Of a stretch of 64,000 nt of DNA, positions 1 to 11,214 are shown piece after piece. Position numbers and translations under genes: made by a program. Numbering within the stretch: the first letter of the stretch is position 1; each line of letters opens with the position of its first letter. Source of the DNA: Sodiomyces alkalinus F11 (taxonomy: Eukaryota > Ascomycota > Sordariomycetes > Glomerellales > Plectosphaerellaceae); the NCBI RefSeq assembly GCF_003711515.1, contig NW_021167079.1:2221471-2285470 (forward strand), in the 5' to 3' direction. The notes beneath the pieces are model-generated. The model was not told where the DNA came from. It was given only the letters and a program-made list of their open reading frames with translations, and did not search any database.

Positions 1-683
1 TTGAGCTCCTCGCGCCTGCGGTCGGCCTCGGCCATGCGCTCTTCCATCCTGGCTCGAACCCTAGCGAGTTCTCGTTCCCTCTTCTCCTTCATGCTTTCCG
101 CCACCGCCTTCGCTTTCCTGACATCCTCTGCGCAGGAGGCAACGATTTCAGCCAACTTCTTTTCGCGCGCCTGTTGAGCTGCAAGGGCGCGTTCTTCTAA
201 TGAGGAGGTGCCGCGTGGGGCTGCTTTGGCGAGGGCAGCGCGAAGTCGGACTTTCTCGGCATGCGCGGCGCGGTCTGCAAGACGGGCTTTACGGTCTTCG
301 AGGAACGACGTGCGACGTAGGTGATGCGCGATATGCTTGCTCTGGGGGCCTCCCGTGTGATGGGAGTACGCTTGGGCTGAGGAGCATCGCGAATGAACAG
401 AGGAAATCGAGTTACGACGTGAAGACGCTGCCGATTCTTTTCGTCGGTTCTGTGTCGGTCTGTAGAAAGGCGCGGCGATGCGCGGGGGTGGCGGTGGCGA
501 TGAATAAATACAAGATGTGTCGCCGTCATGGCCCTCATCCTCGTCCGGTGTGGGAGGCATCGTAAGACTGACTTCTTGCTCGCTGCCTTCTCGGTTCGAG
601 AAGGGGGATGCAACGTCGTCACTCGCATTGCGCTCGAACTCGACATCGGCGAGTTCAGCGTCCGGCGTATTCATGGTGGTCAT
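1..683 (-). CDS. Sok1/T-complex-11-like coiled-coil protein, 5' part only
   Basis: An open frame runs leftwards from an ATG at 683 and leaves the window still open, giving at least 227 residues without a stop. The N-terminus is acidic and Ser/Pro-rich (starts MTTMNTPDAELADVEF), with a proline run and a Ser/Arg-rich stretch (RRNSISS). From about residue 125 it becomes a charged Ala/Arg/Glu/Lys coiled coil with motifs LEDRKARLADRAAHAEKV and MEERMAEADRRREEL. This layout is what I recall for the N-terminal region of fungal Sok1/Tcp11-domain proteins, linked in yeast to cAMP/PKA signalling. The Tcp11 domain itself would lie beyond the left edge and is not seen. A second in-frame ATG at 674 is an alternative start. 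The frame is certain; the family name is moderately sure. Confidence 0.6.
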   Translation of the reverse strand, partial: MTTMNTPDAELADVEFERNASDDVASPFSNREGSEQEVSLTMPPTPDEDEGHDGDTSCIYSSPPPPPRIAAPFYRPTQNRRKESAASSRRNSISSVHSRCSSAQAYSHHTGGPQSKHIAHHLRRTSFLEDRKARLADRAAHAEKVRLRAALAKAAPRGTSSLEERALAAQQAREKKLAEIVASCAEDVRKAKAVAESMKEKRERELARVRARMEERMAEADRRREEL

Positions 684-1889
684 ATCGGAAATACAATCGA
701 TAAAACGGCGTCGGAGTACGTTCTGACGAACAGAGGGCTCGCAGGATCGATGGTATGGATTTCAGATCGCGACAAAAAGCGCGTGGTGAGATCAGAGACG
801 TACGGGGCGGATTTTCAAGGTTATTTTCTGCCTCCTGCAGTTGAAATGCAACGGGTTTTGCAAACGATGCGAGAAGCCCAAATGCAGCGATGCTGTCCGC
901 TCGCAGTTTATCTATTCTCCCTTGGGACAAATAATCGGGAGGGCGCAGCGAGGAAGGACAGGGATGAGCTGGTAGGGGGACGAACAGAAATGATGCAAAC
1001 GAATGTGCAACCCTCGAAGAGGATACAAATCCCGAAATGAAAAGAGGACGAGACGGGGAGAATGGCACTACAAGGCCCGGAAACGACGAAGTGAAGTTTG
1101 AGTCAACAAAGATTTATGCTAGGGGCAAAAAAGAAAAAAAGGAAAAAAGGGAAAAAAAAAAAACTGCCTAGTCGACTCGATGGGTACCTGCCATATCCGT
1201 CTGGACGGAGTTGAAATGAGGAACAGAACGCGAAAGTTGCAGGACCGGACCTGCCTGGTGAAGGAAAGGCTGGGTTGGTAAAAGGATGACGGAACGGAAG
1301 CTTCCAGGGCTTTGCTTATGTGTACTTTCGTACTTTACCCGATGTAGTTGTCATGATCGCACTTCGCACTTTGTAGATCTGCTGATGTAATCCAACTATT
1401 TGAGTTGCTAAGCCACGACTTGAGTAACAGTTCGTTGAAAATGCAACCACCAACGCAATCTCCACCTGTTAGTGTGTCTTTTTTCTCTCCCAAGCAGTAT
1501 TTTACTTTGTAAGTATAGGAAGACTGCTGCGGGTTCCAATATACTTCACCTAATGATCAAGATGGCTTGTTCTCCATTATCTTACCTTTACAAAGCTCGA
1601 GACATGGCCAATGGAGGCCCACGAAGGATCTGTACGAAGTATATTTGATTCAGCGTTTCAACCAGCGTGTCGGTTTCAAATTTCGTCCAGCGTGTCCGTT
1701 GCTTAATAAAGGTAAGGAGCACTTCTGTTCTCAATTATCGTTATGATCCGCTGTCCGAACTCGGAAGTCATTCTTATTTATTCGGTACGGCGTATCCGCA
1801 TTCTGTCGTCAACCCCATATCACGTGATACTACCACCTGGCTTGTTCGATCGCAGTTTCACGACATAACCCTCCTTCGAGACTACCTTA
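684..1889. other. Intergenic, upstream of the Sok1-like gene
   Basis: No convincing gene. It holds the presumed promoter of the leftward gene and an A-rich purine tract at about 1124-1163. From about 1320 it becomes AT-richer and contains copies of the GTACGAAG-type motif (e.g. near 1632). Short open frames here have no start context, splice signals or recognisable protein character. Confidence 0.6.
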
Positions 1890-2070
1890 CAGTTCAACTG
1901 ACCATTGCCCCCCCTGCTGACCTGACCATTGCCCCCCTGCTAGCGTAAAGTTCACCTGACCTGACCATTGCTATAGCCTCTAGACCTCACCCGACTATTG
2001 CCAGTACCAATGGTCGGGTAAGGTCCACGGGAAAAATAATAAAAATAATAGAAATAATAAAGGGGATTAC

Positions 2071-2170
2071 ACTAATAACTAGGTCACGTGATATATTAGC
2101 ACCCTTCCACCCGCTAACCTACTAATAACCAGGTCACGTGATATATCAGCACCCTTCCGCCCGCTAACCT
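2071..2170. repeat. Tandem duplication of a 50-bp unit inside the MITE
   Basis: Two adjacent 50-bp copies (2071-2120 and 2121-2170) differ at three positions, all transitions. Two fit CpA to TpA changes. Each copy carries the palindromic core TCACGTGA. Confidence 0.85.
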
Positions 2171-2216
2171 CACCCGACCATTAGTACTGGCTTAGCGAGT
2201 AATGGTCGGGTGAGGT
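2167..2216. repeat. Perfect 17-bp hairpin in the MITE right arm
   Basis: ACCTCACCCGACCATTA at 2167-2183 is the exact reverse complement of 2200-2216, leaving a 16-base loop. Confidence 0.85.
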
Positions 2217-2321
2217 CTAAAGGCTATAGCAATAGTCAGGTCAGGTCAGATCTACGCTAGCAGGGGGGTAGCACAGGGGCAATGGTCAGGTCACTAGGGG
2301 GGGCAATAGTTAGTTGAACTG

Positions 2322-5300
2322 CAACCTCCCCTCGTTCCGGGTCGCATCATGTTAGGTGGTCCGTGGCGGGTATTTTGAAGCTACCGCGATACACTTTGGA
2401 CGATTTTCATCATAAATTACCTACACATAACCAGTCCACCGATCAAGATATTCAGCATCAGATTCTCTGGCTTCTTAAAACGGATTCACATTTTACCTCA
2501 ACTATTTATCTAACTAAGGTGAAGGGAAGCCACGATTGCCTCATGAGAATAACATGAATCTACTTCATACTCCGTACTGAATACGCATCCGTTTGTAGTC
2601 TCCGAGTTTATCAAGGTTAATAAAGTTGTTAGAACGGCCTCTATAAGGACAAGTCACGCGACACTACAGTACTAGAAAAGGAACAGGCCGCTAGGATGGA
2701 GACGGTGCTTCGACTTGGCTATCCCAGTAGTCTGTAGAACATTGCTTTCTTATGGGCTATCGGTGGCTCGATCTCTTGGTCGGATAAATATCTCATACCT
2801 ACCTAGATGGCGGTATCCTACTTGGGTTTCCTCGATGATGGCTAGAAAACATCCACAGGAAAAACTGTTCAATGAAATAAGCATCGACAACGGCATGGAA
2901 CAAAGTATGCTTTGCTAACACGGTATCACACGAAATACTTCTTGAAGATTCAGGCCTTTCTCCCATTTTCCCCTCCCTCCTTAGTTTGGCCACCTGTTCC
3001 GATAATAAAGTGCTGGTTGTGACAAGTATGCACCTCATACGCGCCACTACGAAGTAAATCTTTCTCGTCTACAAAGACAAAGTATGGCAATTCTGCGGAG
3101 TACAGACACAGAGGGTTTTTGATACGGAGCCAACGCTCATCTATCCGTAACCATCCCGAATTGGAGGCGGATGTCAACCATGAGCTTTGGGGTTCCCGAC
3201 AGCACGGCGTACATGGCGGGGAGCCGGGCGAACCCCCTTCCCGCCTGTGTCAGAGACTAGCTTGGCGTGTGGTGCCAAGCCCCTGGGCCAGCTCTAGATC
3301 GCCATGAGCGACGGCACGTCCCAGTTTCCGCCGGTCAGTCGTCCCCCCTTCACCGGACTCAACGCCACAATGCCATGGCAAAGGATGAGGGGGTTTCGTT
3401 TCGAGACCGACGGACGGGACACCAAGTCGCTTAGCTCAGTCAGGAATGTAGATTGGTCAAATCGTACGGTAAATCCAGCCAGCCCCTCGAGGGTAAGGGA
3501 CAATGACAATGGCTCGGGCAAGGAACAAAAAAAAAAAAAAACGTGGCATCGGGGATAGTGTCGGAGAGCTTGGACCTATTAAAAAACAGGAACGGTTGGC
3601 AAGACCGAATTTCAAGTTTAGCTTGCCTGCAAGCACGCCGAGGTGTGGGAAGACCCCTCTTTGGCGCCTCATCAAGCCCCTGATGAGCGATTCAATATCC
3701 GCTTCCCTCCAAAGTGGGAAGAAATCACAGCAACGACATTCTACGACTATCCGTACTTCGTCCGAAGTACGAGCGAAGCACATAATGCTGCTCATCTTTT
3801 GGTGGCTGAGCTCGTGGGAATGACGTCACGATGACCACGGACCTCTAATAACAAAGAAGCTTAAATCCAGGAGCCTGTACTTCGTACAAACACTGTAAAG
3901 GTACCTACTACCGAAGGTAGGTAAGATGGATGTCTCACAGATATCGGTAAGTGCAGAACATAGGTACGTACCTTACCTAAAGGGGTTCTATCTACCTAGA
4001 TTAGGTAGTCCGATGTGCGAAATACAGGTATATAGCAACGTGAAGCGCATGACGACAAAATGGGGTGATTTTCCACTTAATTCTTCCCACCCCAACCGGC
4101 ACTAAAAATGTTTGAACTGCGGTAATGGATCCCTTAAATGGATATTTGTGTCAAATGTCTCGCCCTGCGGTCCTTTACACTGTACAAGGTCAATTATGTA
4201 CTCGGAGACAGGGAGAGCGCGCGGGGTCGGACCCCCATTTATCCTCAGTATTCCAGGCCAGGCAAATCGCGAACATGCTTCGTGAGGCGTCGAGGGGCAA
4301 CCACCCTCACTCGGTGAGACGAGTGTCGATCGGGTGTTCTAAAGCGATCCAGAACACGGGGTCGGCAATCTCGTAGACATGACGGACGGCTGCCGTGAGG
4401 AAGACACGGGTGAGTACGAAGAATGAGGAAGTACGGATACAAGTACGTCAGTACTCCACGAATGTCGCACTTTGTATCCATCCTGCTGGACCGAGTGAGT
4501 CGTGCTCGCGAGCCGTGAGAGTACTGAGTAATTAGGGGTGGTCGAGTTACCACGGGATTATGTAAGGAGGGTGGTTAGTGGGTGCATAAATGAAACCATG
4601 GAACATGCCGCTTCTCCGTCCGGTAGCCTGGGACAGGTTCGAGCTGAAAGGGGTCGGAAAGAATGTAGCCCGTGGTTTGACTACATAGTACGGGATGATG
4701 CGATTTGGGAATACAGAGTGGTTTGGCGGTGAAGCACGTATTGCAACGACGCCTGCTTGCCCGNNNNNNNNNNNNNNNNNNNNGGGGGATGGATGTGTAC
4801 CTAAGGTAGGTAGGAAGTACAGAGTGCGAGTACTCCTACTCCGCCCGTGCATATACGTCTAGGTATCTTTCTTCCTACTCCCCGGATTCTGCTGCTCCGG
4901 CAGGCCCAAAAGAAGCGGCTCCTGGAATTCGAAGGGGTTGTTTTAGTTGCTCATGTTTGAAACTGTACCGAATTAGCAGAAACTGCGAATATATGCACCT
5001 ACTCTACATAGAGAATACATGTAACGAGCTTAGCAGCTTGCCCTACGGGCAAGGCCGCTGCGCTCGCACATGTAAATATGCGCGAAAAACCATTGCCCCA
5101 GCAATCGGAATCCCGGTTGATGGCGGTACCATAAGGCTAGATTCATCAGAACCTTTGTTCTCGACGAATAACAACTACCTAAACTAATAAGGTACCTTAT
5201 TAGTGGGCGCTGCAGCCCGTTATATTGCCCTACACTAGAGGCTGAATAGGGCCTACGTCATGGGTAACCTGAGGAGGTACTCATAGTCAGGTACCGAGTA

Positions 5301-6413
5301 CTCGCTAGCCTAGGTAGGTAATAACTGTCTCTCTCCCCTGTGGTATCTTACTCGAGATCACCTCTTTGTATATACCTTATCTAGGATTTGCGCCAAAAGT
5401 CACATAAAGAGCAATAGAAAGTTTGTACACGCCTTTATTCGAAATACAGGTTTATATCAAAATGTTAAGACCCTTAGAATTCTTATTGTTTGATCCCAGC
5501 TTCTAGATCTCGTCTATATACGAGCAGGAACGACTTCCCTAGTCTAAGGTAGGCGGCAACAGAGACACTACATGTATATTTCGTACTCCGCTTGGCCCTT
5601 CTTACTGGGAGACTTCGTACCTTATACCACTAGAGACTTTCTGTTGGCCAAGCCTTGTGTCTGGGAAGTGCGGGTCAAGCGCCCTATGACGACATGGGAT
5701 CCGTGTATTGTCGTGGACCCTATTTGAAGCAAGGTACGGAGTACGTACCCCAAGAACATTGACCTCCCTCCGGAGTATTCCAGGGCCCCGATAGAGGGGA
5801 CAGATATGTACATACCTCTTTGGTAGCCTGCGTAGGTACCTACCAGGAGAAACCACCGACTGACTGTACGAAGCAATACGTTCTTCTCTGCAGAGAACTC
5901 TGACCTTTCTACCCCGTAGGCCACCAGTTCAGTTCTCGTCTCTGCAGGTCACTTCTTCCTGCACTTATTATACTCCGTACTTCCTTCGTACGTATTATTC
6001 AAAATCCCACCGGCATCAGCCCCAGGCCCCCAGCCTTTCACTACCTATCGTCTTTTACATTCTCCCCACCGCTCCTCTCCGACCCTCTTAACTTCTCCCC
6101 AGGGGTGCCTGCCCGTCATTTTCCGCTCATTTCAGAAGACTACCTACCTTACATACCTTACTTCGTACACCCCTCGCCTCCGTACCTGTACGTCGTACTT
6201 CATACGTCGTTCCCAGCTTCTTCGCCCAACGGCCATCTCATTACGATTCCCCGTCGGCGACATTACCCTGAGAGAAACGCTTTCTAACCTCTCTTCATTT
6301 TCCTTTTTTTCGACCTATCTATCTATTCGCACATTCTTCGTACATTAATCTCGCCAAGCACGCTGGTGTCCATCTCTCTTTTCTATTAACAAACTCAGTG
6401 CCGTCTGTCAATG
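2322..6413. other. Long gene-poor intergenic stretch
   Basis: No gene I can support. The region is mixed in composition and rich in short palindromic words of the TACCTA/TAGGTA and CTTCGTAC types (around 3900-4010, 4790-4815, 5290-5320, 5980, 6160). An A-run lies at about 3528-3541. A 20-base assembly gap interrupts it. The last few hundred bases are pyrimidine-rich and probably part of the promoter of the phosphatase gene at 7074. Confidence 0.5.
4764..4783. other. Assembly gap (20 N)
   Basis: A run of 20 undetermined bases, flanked by GC-rich sequence on the left and a G-run on the right. The true distance is unknown. Confidence 0.99.
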
Positions 6414-6471
6414 GTGAGAGCAGATCCGGTCACTTCGACTACCTTATTTTAGCTAACCTTTTTCTCTTTAG
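6414..6471 (+). other. Candidate leader intron of the phosphatase gene
   Basis: GTGAGAG donor, GCTAAC branch-like site and TTTAG acceptor in a 58-base interval. The donor directly follows an ATG (6411-6413). Removing the interval opens a 93-codon upstream frame ending at a TGA at 6748-6750, before the main start at 7074. Confidence 0.45.
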
Positions 6472-7073
6472 GCTTGCCGCCCCGTCTCGTCTCTGTTAGC
6501 TAGCATTCTCCCCGAAAGTCGACGTCGATCGCTTCCATCCCGGGCACCCCACGACCTCATCGAACATTGCCCCCTTATTGGATTTGGCGTCACTCCACTT
6601 GCCTTGAGTTGCCTGATCCCGAGTGCTCCTTGCAGCCATACCTCGATCTGCCCTGCACTAGCTCACAGACGCACACCATTATCGGCGCCTTTCCATTGCT
6701 GCATTTTCGTGCCTCTCGTCTCAGCTTTCTTCCTCATCCGCTCTCTTTGAATTTTTCTTCTTCTTCTTCTTTTTTTTTCTTCTTTTTTCTTTTCTTCTGG
6801 ATATCTCTTTCCCCTAAACATTCCCGACATAGCCTAGGCGCATCACTAACCCCACAAGGGTATCTTACTCCCAGAACTCATCAGTCGGGTTGTCGAGTTA
6901 CAGGGCTGGTTTCAACTGTCGTCACCAAGCTCGTCATCGAGATAGTAATACTTATTCGCCGCCCATCTACATCCCAGGCTAGCCGAGTCGATTCTTTCCT
7001 TCCTACATGCTCCATAGTCCGTCCCGTGGTACATTCTTCTTCTTGACTTTACTCTTATCAACGCCATCCAGTC
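6472..7073 (+). promoter_or_regulatory. Probable 5' leader/promoter with pyrimidine tract
   Basis: Contains a long T/C-only run at about 6748-6800, typical of fungal core promoters and leaders. It is followed by AT-mixed sequence up to the phosphatase start codon. No TATA box close enough to be convincing. Confidence 0.45.
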
Positions 7074-10000
7074 ATGAATCGCCACAATGGTCATGGGGAA
7101 TCGATCAGGTTACCAGCTAAATCTGAAGCTCTCGGAAATATAATTATGCCCAAGTCACAGCAATCGCCTTTCCTTCCTACCATGGCCGACTCAAGGACAG
7201 GAGACTCGAGGATGGCCGACCGGGCTTCTGTCCATTATACCATCAATGTCACTCCACACGCTGCGAGGCCTTCTCCCGACCCGTTTTCCTCACATGGGAC
7301 GTCGCATTCGAGATCTAGCTCCTACACGAGAGGCTCCAAACCTACTACACCGCTGGCTTCACCCTACCCTGTTGGTCAGTTTTACCCGTCGCAGCCTCCC
7401 AAGCTTTCGCCGACAAGGACGCCTCCGGCGAGAGAGCCCAGTCCGAACTACTTCGGTCTCATACCCGAAACGTCAGCGGACACCGGAGATTCGGCTCTGG
7501 CGTCACGAGATAATTGGAGTCCCCCTTCATCATCAATTAAGTCGTTCGCCGCCGCCATTCCTAAACCTGTTCAGATCAGCGGCAACCCCGACTATGAGGC
7601 CTTCAAGAGGCAAGCCGATGCCAATCGGGGAGAAAGCTTTGCATTGTCGACTTCTCACTTCGGTCTCGCGTCCGCGTCCGCCGAGGGCTCAGTGCCCCGA
7701 CCAAGGCCTCAACGATGGCACACCTATTCCAGCGAGACGTTCGCCGACATTCCATCCCAGCGCGTGTTGAAGGAACCCTTGACCGATCGCATGGATGTCG
7801 ACAGGGACCATGAACGCGGCTCGGCTTATGTCTCGTCGGAATCGAAACGGAATTCCGATGATTCGCTTCAGGCAGCCGCTACGGTTCTTAATCTGCCGAG
7901 GTTTGACTTACTCACACCGTTTGAAGCGTCTCCCGAGAAAACTACCATGCCACCGTCGAACACCACAGACCGACAACCCTGCCTCTCGATGCCGCAGAAC
8001 AAAGCCAGCGTGCCATCATCGAATCTACGAACTCCATCCAATCGGAAGGCTGACGCTCCATCTGATCGCGTAGGGGGGCCTTCTTTGATTCTGGCAAGTC
8101 AACTAAAACAAATGATTGAGAGCTTCGAGTCGGATTCCGAGCTACTGATTCTCGACTTGCGAATGTCTCAACAATACTACCAGGCACGCGTCAAGGGGGC
8201 CCTGAACCTGTGCACGCCAACTACGCTCCTGAAGCGTGCGACATTCAACCTCCAAAGACTGCAGCAGACATTTCAGAATCCAGCTGATAAAGAGCAATTC
8301 TCCCAGTGGGCCTCGTCGAAAAATCTGGTCATCTATGACGCTCATTCAGCTGACGTGCGAGATGCCGTGGCGTGCTTGAACATGGCCAAGAAATTCACCA
8401 ACGAGGGGTATAAAGGGGGTATTTTCATCCTGCGGGGCGGATTCAATGCGTTCTATGAGAAGTTCCCTGAACTTGTCGAAGAGTGCCCTGCAGCCGGCTC
8501 AGGAAGTCCACAATCGTCTGCTCCTGGGCAAGACAACGCCCGTCTCGGAATTCCCCCGATCATAGGCGGCGTCATGCTGCCGAGCGCATCAAGTAGCCCA
8601 AATCCCTTCTTCTCTAATATCCGACAGAACATGGACCTGGCCGACGGAGTCGGACAATTTGAAATTGCTCGGCCCCGGGGTGTAGACTCTCCCACCTTGC
8701 CCCAGTGGCTGCGGGAAGCGTCGACAGAGGCGGACCGGGGAAAGAAGGTGTCGGATAAGTTTTTGCACATCGAAAGGGACGAGCAAGAGCGCATGAAGAA
8801 AGCATATTCCGCTTTCAGTCCCCAGTCTAACCCCGAAGACCCTTGCCCCACGGTTCAGCTGTCGGGCATCGAACAGGGTGCCAAGAATCGCTATAAGGAC
8901 ATCCTGCCCTTCGACCATTCCCGGGTGAAGCTACAGGGACGCCCGTCCGGGGCCTGCGACTATGTCAATGCGAGTCACCTCAAAGCGTCAGGGAGCAACA
9001 AGCGATATATCGCTTCACAAGGGCCGCTGCCAGCTACGTTCGAGGTAGGCACGAATACCGGACGCTTCACGCAATGGGGGCTATGGGAACTTGTCAAGCT
9101 GACTAACGAGTGCAGGATTTTTGGTCCGTCATCTGGGATCAGGATGTGCGAGTGATTGTCATGTTGACTGCCGAATCTGAAGGGGGGCAGCTCAAGTGCC
9201 ATCCGTACTGGAAGTCCAATGATTTTGGTCCCATTCAGCTGAGGCCGCTTTTGGAGAAGAAGGTATCTCTCGACATTGACAAGCACCGTTCTACCTCGCA
9301 CCCCTCATCTAGGGGTTCGTCGTCTACCGTGGGCTCTGAAGCTGGGAGGAGGCGTGCCAACACTACAACGACATTCGGTGGCGCGACGCCGGCCCCTCAG
9401 CCGATGCCCAGCCAAAGCGAATCTCCGTACGTCATTATTCGCAAGTTCGCCCTGTCTCATTCCGCGCACCCTTTCGCTCCGATTCGCGAAGTCACTCACC
9501 TACAATACCCGTCTTGGCCGGACTTCGGGACTCCAGCCCAGCCCTCGCATCTCCTTGCGCTCGTCGAGGTGGCGAACGTCATGCAGCGGGCCGCCCTACC
9601 CGTCAACACGCCGTCCGTCGCCGCTTCAGGGTCATATGCGGGGTCGCTCGCGGCGTCGTTCCAGGAGGAGCCGGAAAACGACCCGCGAGCCAGACCCATG
9701 TTGGTGCATTGCTCCGCCGGGTGCGGACGTACGGGGACGTTCTGCGCCGTAGATAGTGTGATCGATATGCTCAAGAGGCAGCGCCTGGCGAGGACGACTC
9801 TGAGGCCGGTCAAGAAACGGGATTCTGACGGCGACATCAAGATGAGCGGGCAACGCGAGGTGGAGGAGCCCACCTCTCCTAGACTGTCGCAGGCGAGAAC
9901 CGGCGCCTCTGCTGTACCGTCCCCGCACCGAATGAGCGGCCTGGAGAGCCGTCGCAGCTCGTGGGAAGAGCCGCCCCTCGACACCTCATGGGTCGGCGAC

Positions 10001-10213
10001 GACACGGTGGACCTGATCGCCAAGACGGTCGAGGACTTCCGCGGCCAGCGTATCAGTATGGTACAGACGCTCCGCCAGTTCGTTCTGTGCTATGAAACGG
10101 TTCTCGAGTACGTCGCGCGGGCGAACGAGAGGAGCGGCGCTCCTTCGGCCAATAACGGCAAGGGAAGAGGTCGGAGCGGAAGCCTGCAGGTTGGACGAGA
10201 TCAGTCACTTTAA
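7074..10213 (+). CDS. Protein tyrosine phosphatase with N-terminal rhodanese-like domain
   Basis: Two exons, 7074-9044 and 9116-10213, giving 1022 residues. The 71-base intron has the branch GACTAAC. A Ser/Pro-rich N-terminus of about 330 residues is followed by a rhodanese/Cdc25-like domain (about 338-470; [25 protein letters not shown]). The position of the rhodanese catalytic Cys reads VIYDAHSAD, so this domain is probably non-catalytic, as in the docking domains of MAP-kinase phosphatases. The classical PTP domain has [17 protein letters not shown], the WPD loop (SWPDFG), the P-loop [11 protein letters not shown] with its nucleophilic Cys near 855, and a Q-loop region ([11 protein letters not shown]). 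Ser-rich insertions split the PTP domain on both sides of the WPD loop/P-loop block. The layout matches S. pombe Pyp1/Pyp2 and yeast Ptp2/Ptp3, which dephosphorylate stress MAP kinases; that role here is inferred. Confidence 0.93.
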
Positions 10214-11214
10214 CATCCAGTCATGGCACTGTGGATGTGGTGAATCCTTCAAAAAAAAATCACTAGAAGATTTTCCAGCAAATGCACAAGAGCAGGGAAG
10301 AAGGCGTAACGGGACTCTCTTTAGACCCTGGCGTAGCTTGGCATTATCGTCGTCCTGCTTTTCGGAATCTGGACGATACCATTGAGGTCAAAAAAAGAAA
10401 AAAGGTCAGTGGTGGAGGTAAACAGAAGACCGTTACACACGAACGGATGGAAACTACTGGAATTTCCTGTGCATCGGATGGCGTTCTTGGTCTTGTATAT
10501 TTCTCTCTTGTTTGGTTGGGGCGTTTCTCGGCTGGCCTAGCATATCTACCTGAGGAGCGTTGATAAGTTAGAAGATGGGTTTTCTCTTCGGGGGGAGATG
10601 AGCCGACATTCAGATAACGTCAATCGATGTGTTGGTGGCGTGCGCAGGAGATACATAAATGGCCTTCAGTCTTGGTTTTGGTCCTGGCTTTATGACTTGA
10701 TATTGATATAATAGTAGACTTAAACTTCATGATCGCGATGACGAGCAAATGATCCATGATCGGTTGAGAATGCGTCTTCATCTTCTCTATCCTCATGGAA
10801 AATATTCGCAAAGACAAAAAGAAGTATTCGGCACTCCCTGTGGTTTGTGCACCATGGTCCAAGCGTCCTACTTACATTGTCCTTGAAAACCAGACAAGCA
10901 AGAGAGATAGAGAGAGAAAGGAGAGGCATTTTCGAATACCTCTCTGTCGAAGGCCCGACTGTTCATGCTCTATTTTTCGGTGGTACAATTACAGTAGCCG
11001 TATACAAGCAGAGGCACCAGAAGAGCTCTCTCAAAGCTTACTGTTTGATTCGGTTGCTCCTTTGCCTCAACGCCTGCTGCATCCTGAAAAGTATCCACTC
11101 GTGGAGGATGGATAAGCGATTCGTGTCACGACCCAACCCTCTTCCGCACGCTTTCCTTTCTCCTCCAAGAATATCCACAACCTTGCGTCGTGAATTCCAT
11201 ATTTCTGGCCCCTT
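10214..11214. other. Intergenic between convergent genes
   Basis: Holds the 3' ends of the phosphatase and RPT6 transcripts, which converge here. AT-richer than the coding DNA, with several A-runs. No gene is supported; the rightward open frame that enters from here into 11872 is antisense to RPT6. Confidence 0.6.

Larger units (their letters stand above)
1890..2321. mobile_element. MITE-like non-autonomous DNA transposon, 432 bp
   Basis: The ends are inverted repeats: the left begins CAGTTCAACT and the right ends AGTTGAACTG. Similarity continues inward for about 130 bp with mismatches; shared blocks include GACCTGACCATTGCCCC, CCCCCTGCTAGCGTA and ATTGCTATAGCC. The centre has a tandem duplication and an AT-rich stretch. 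No coding capacity. The flanking octamers (1882-1889 and 2322-2329) match at only 5 of 8 positions, so an hAT-type 8-bp target duplication is possible but not shown. Confidence 0.75.

Noticed and set aside
3430..3490. TTAGCTCAGTCAGGA, a tRNA A-box-like word
   Set aside because: No B box or acceptor stem at the right distance.
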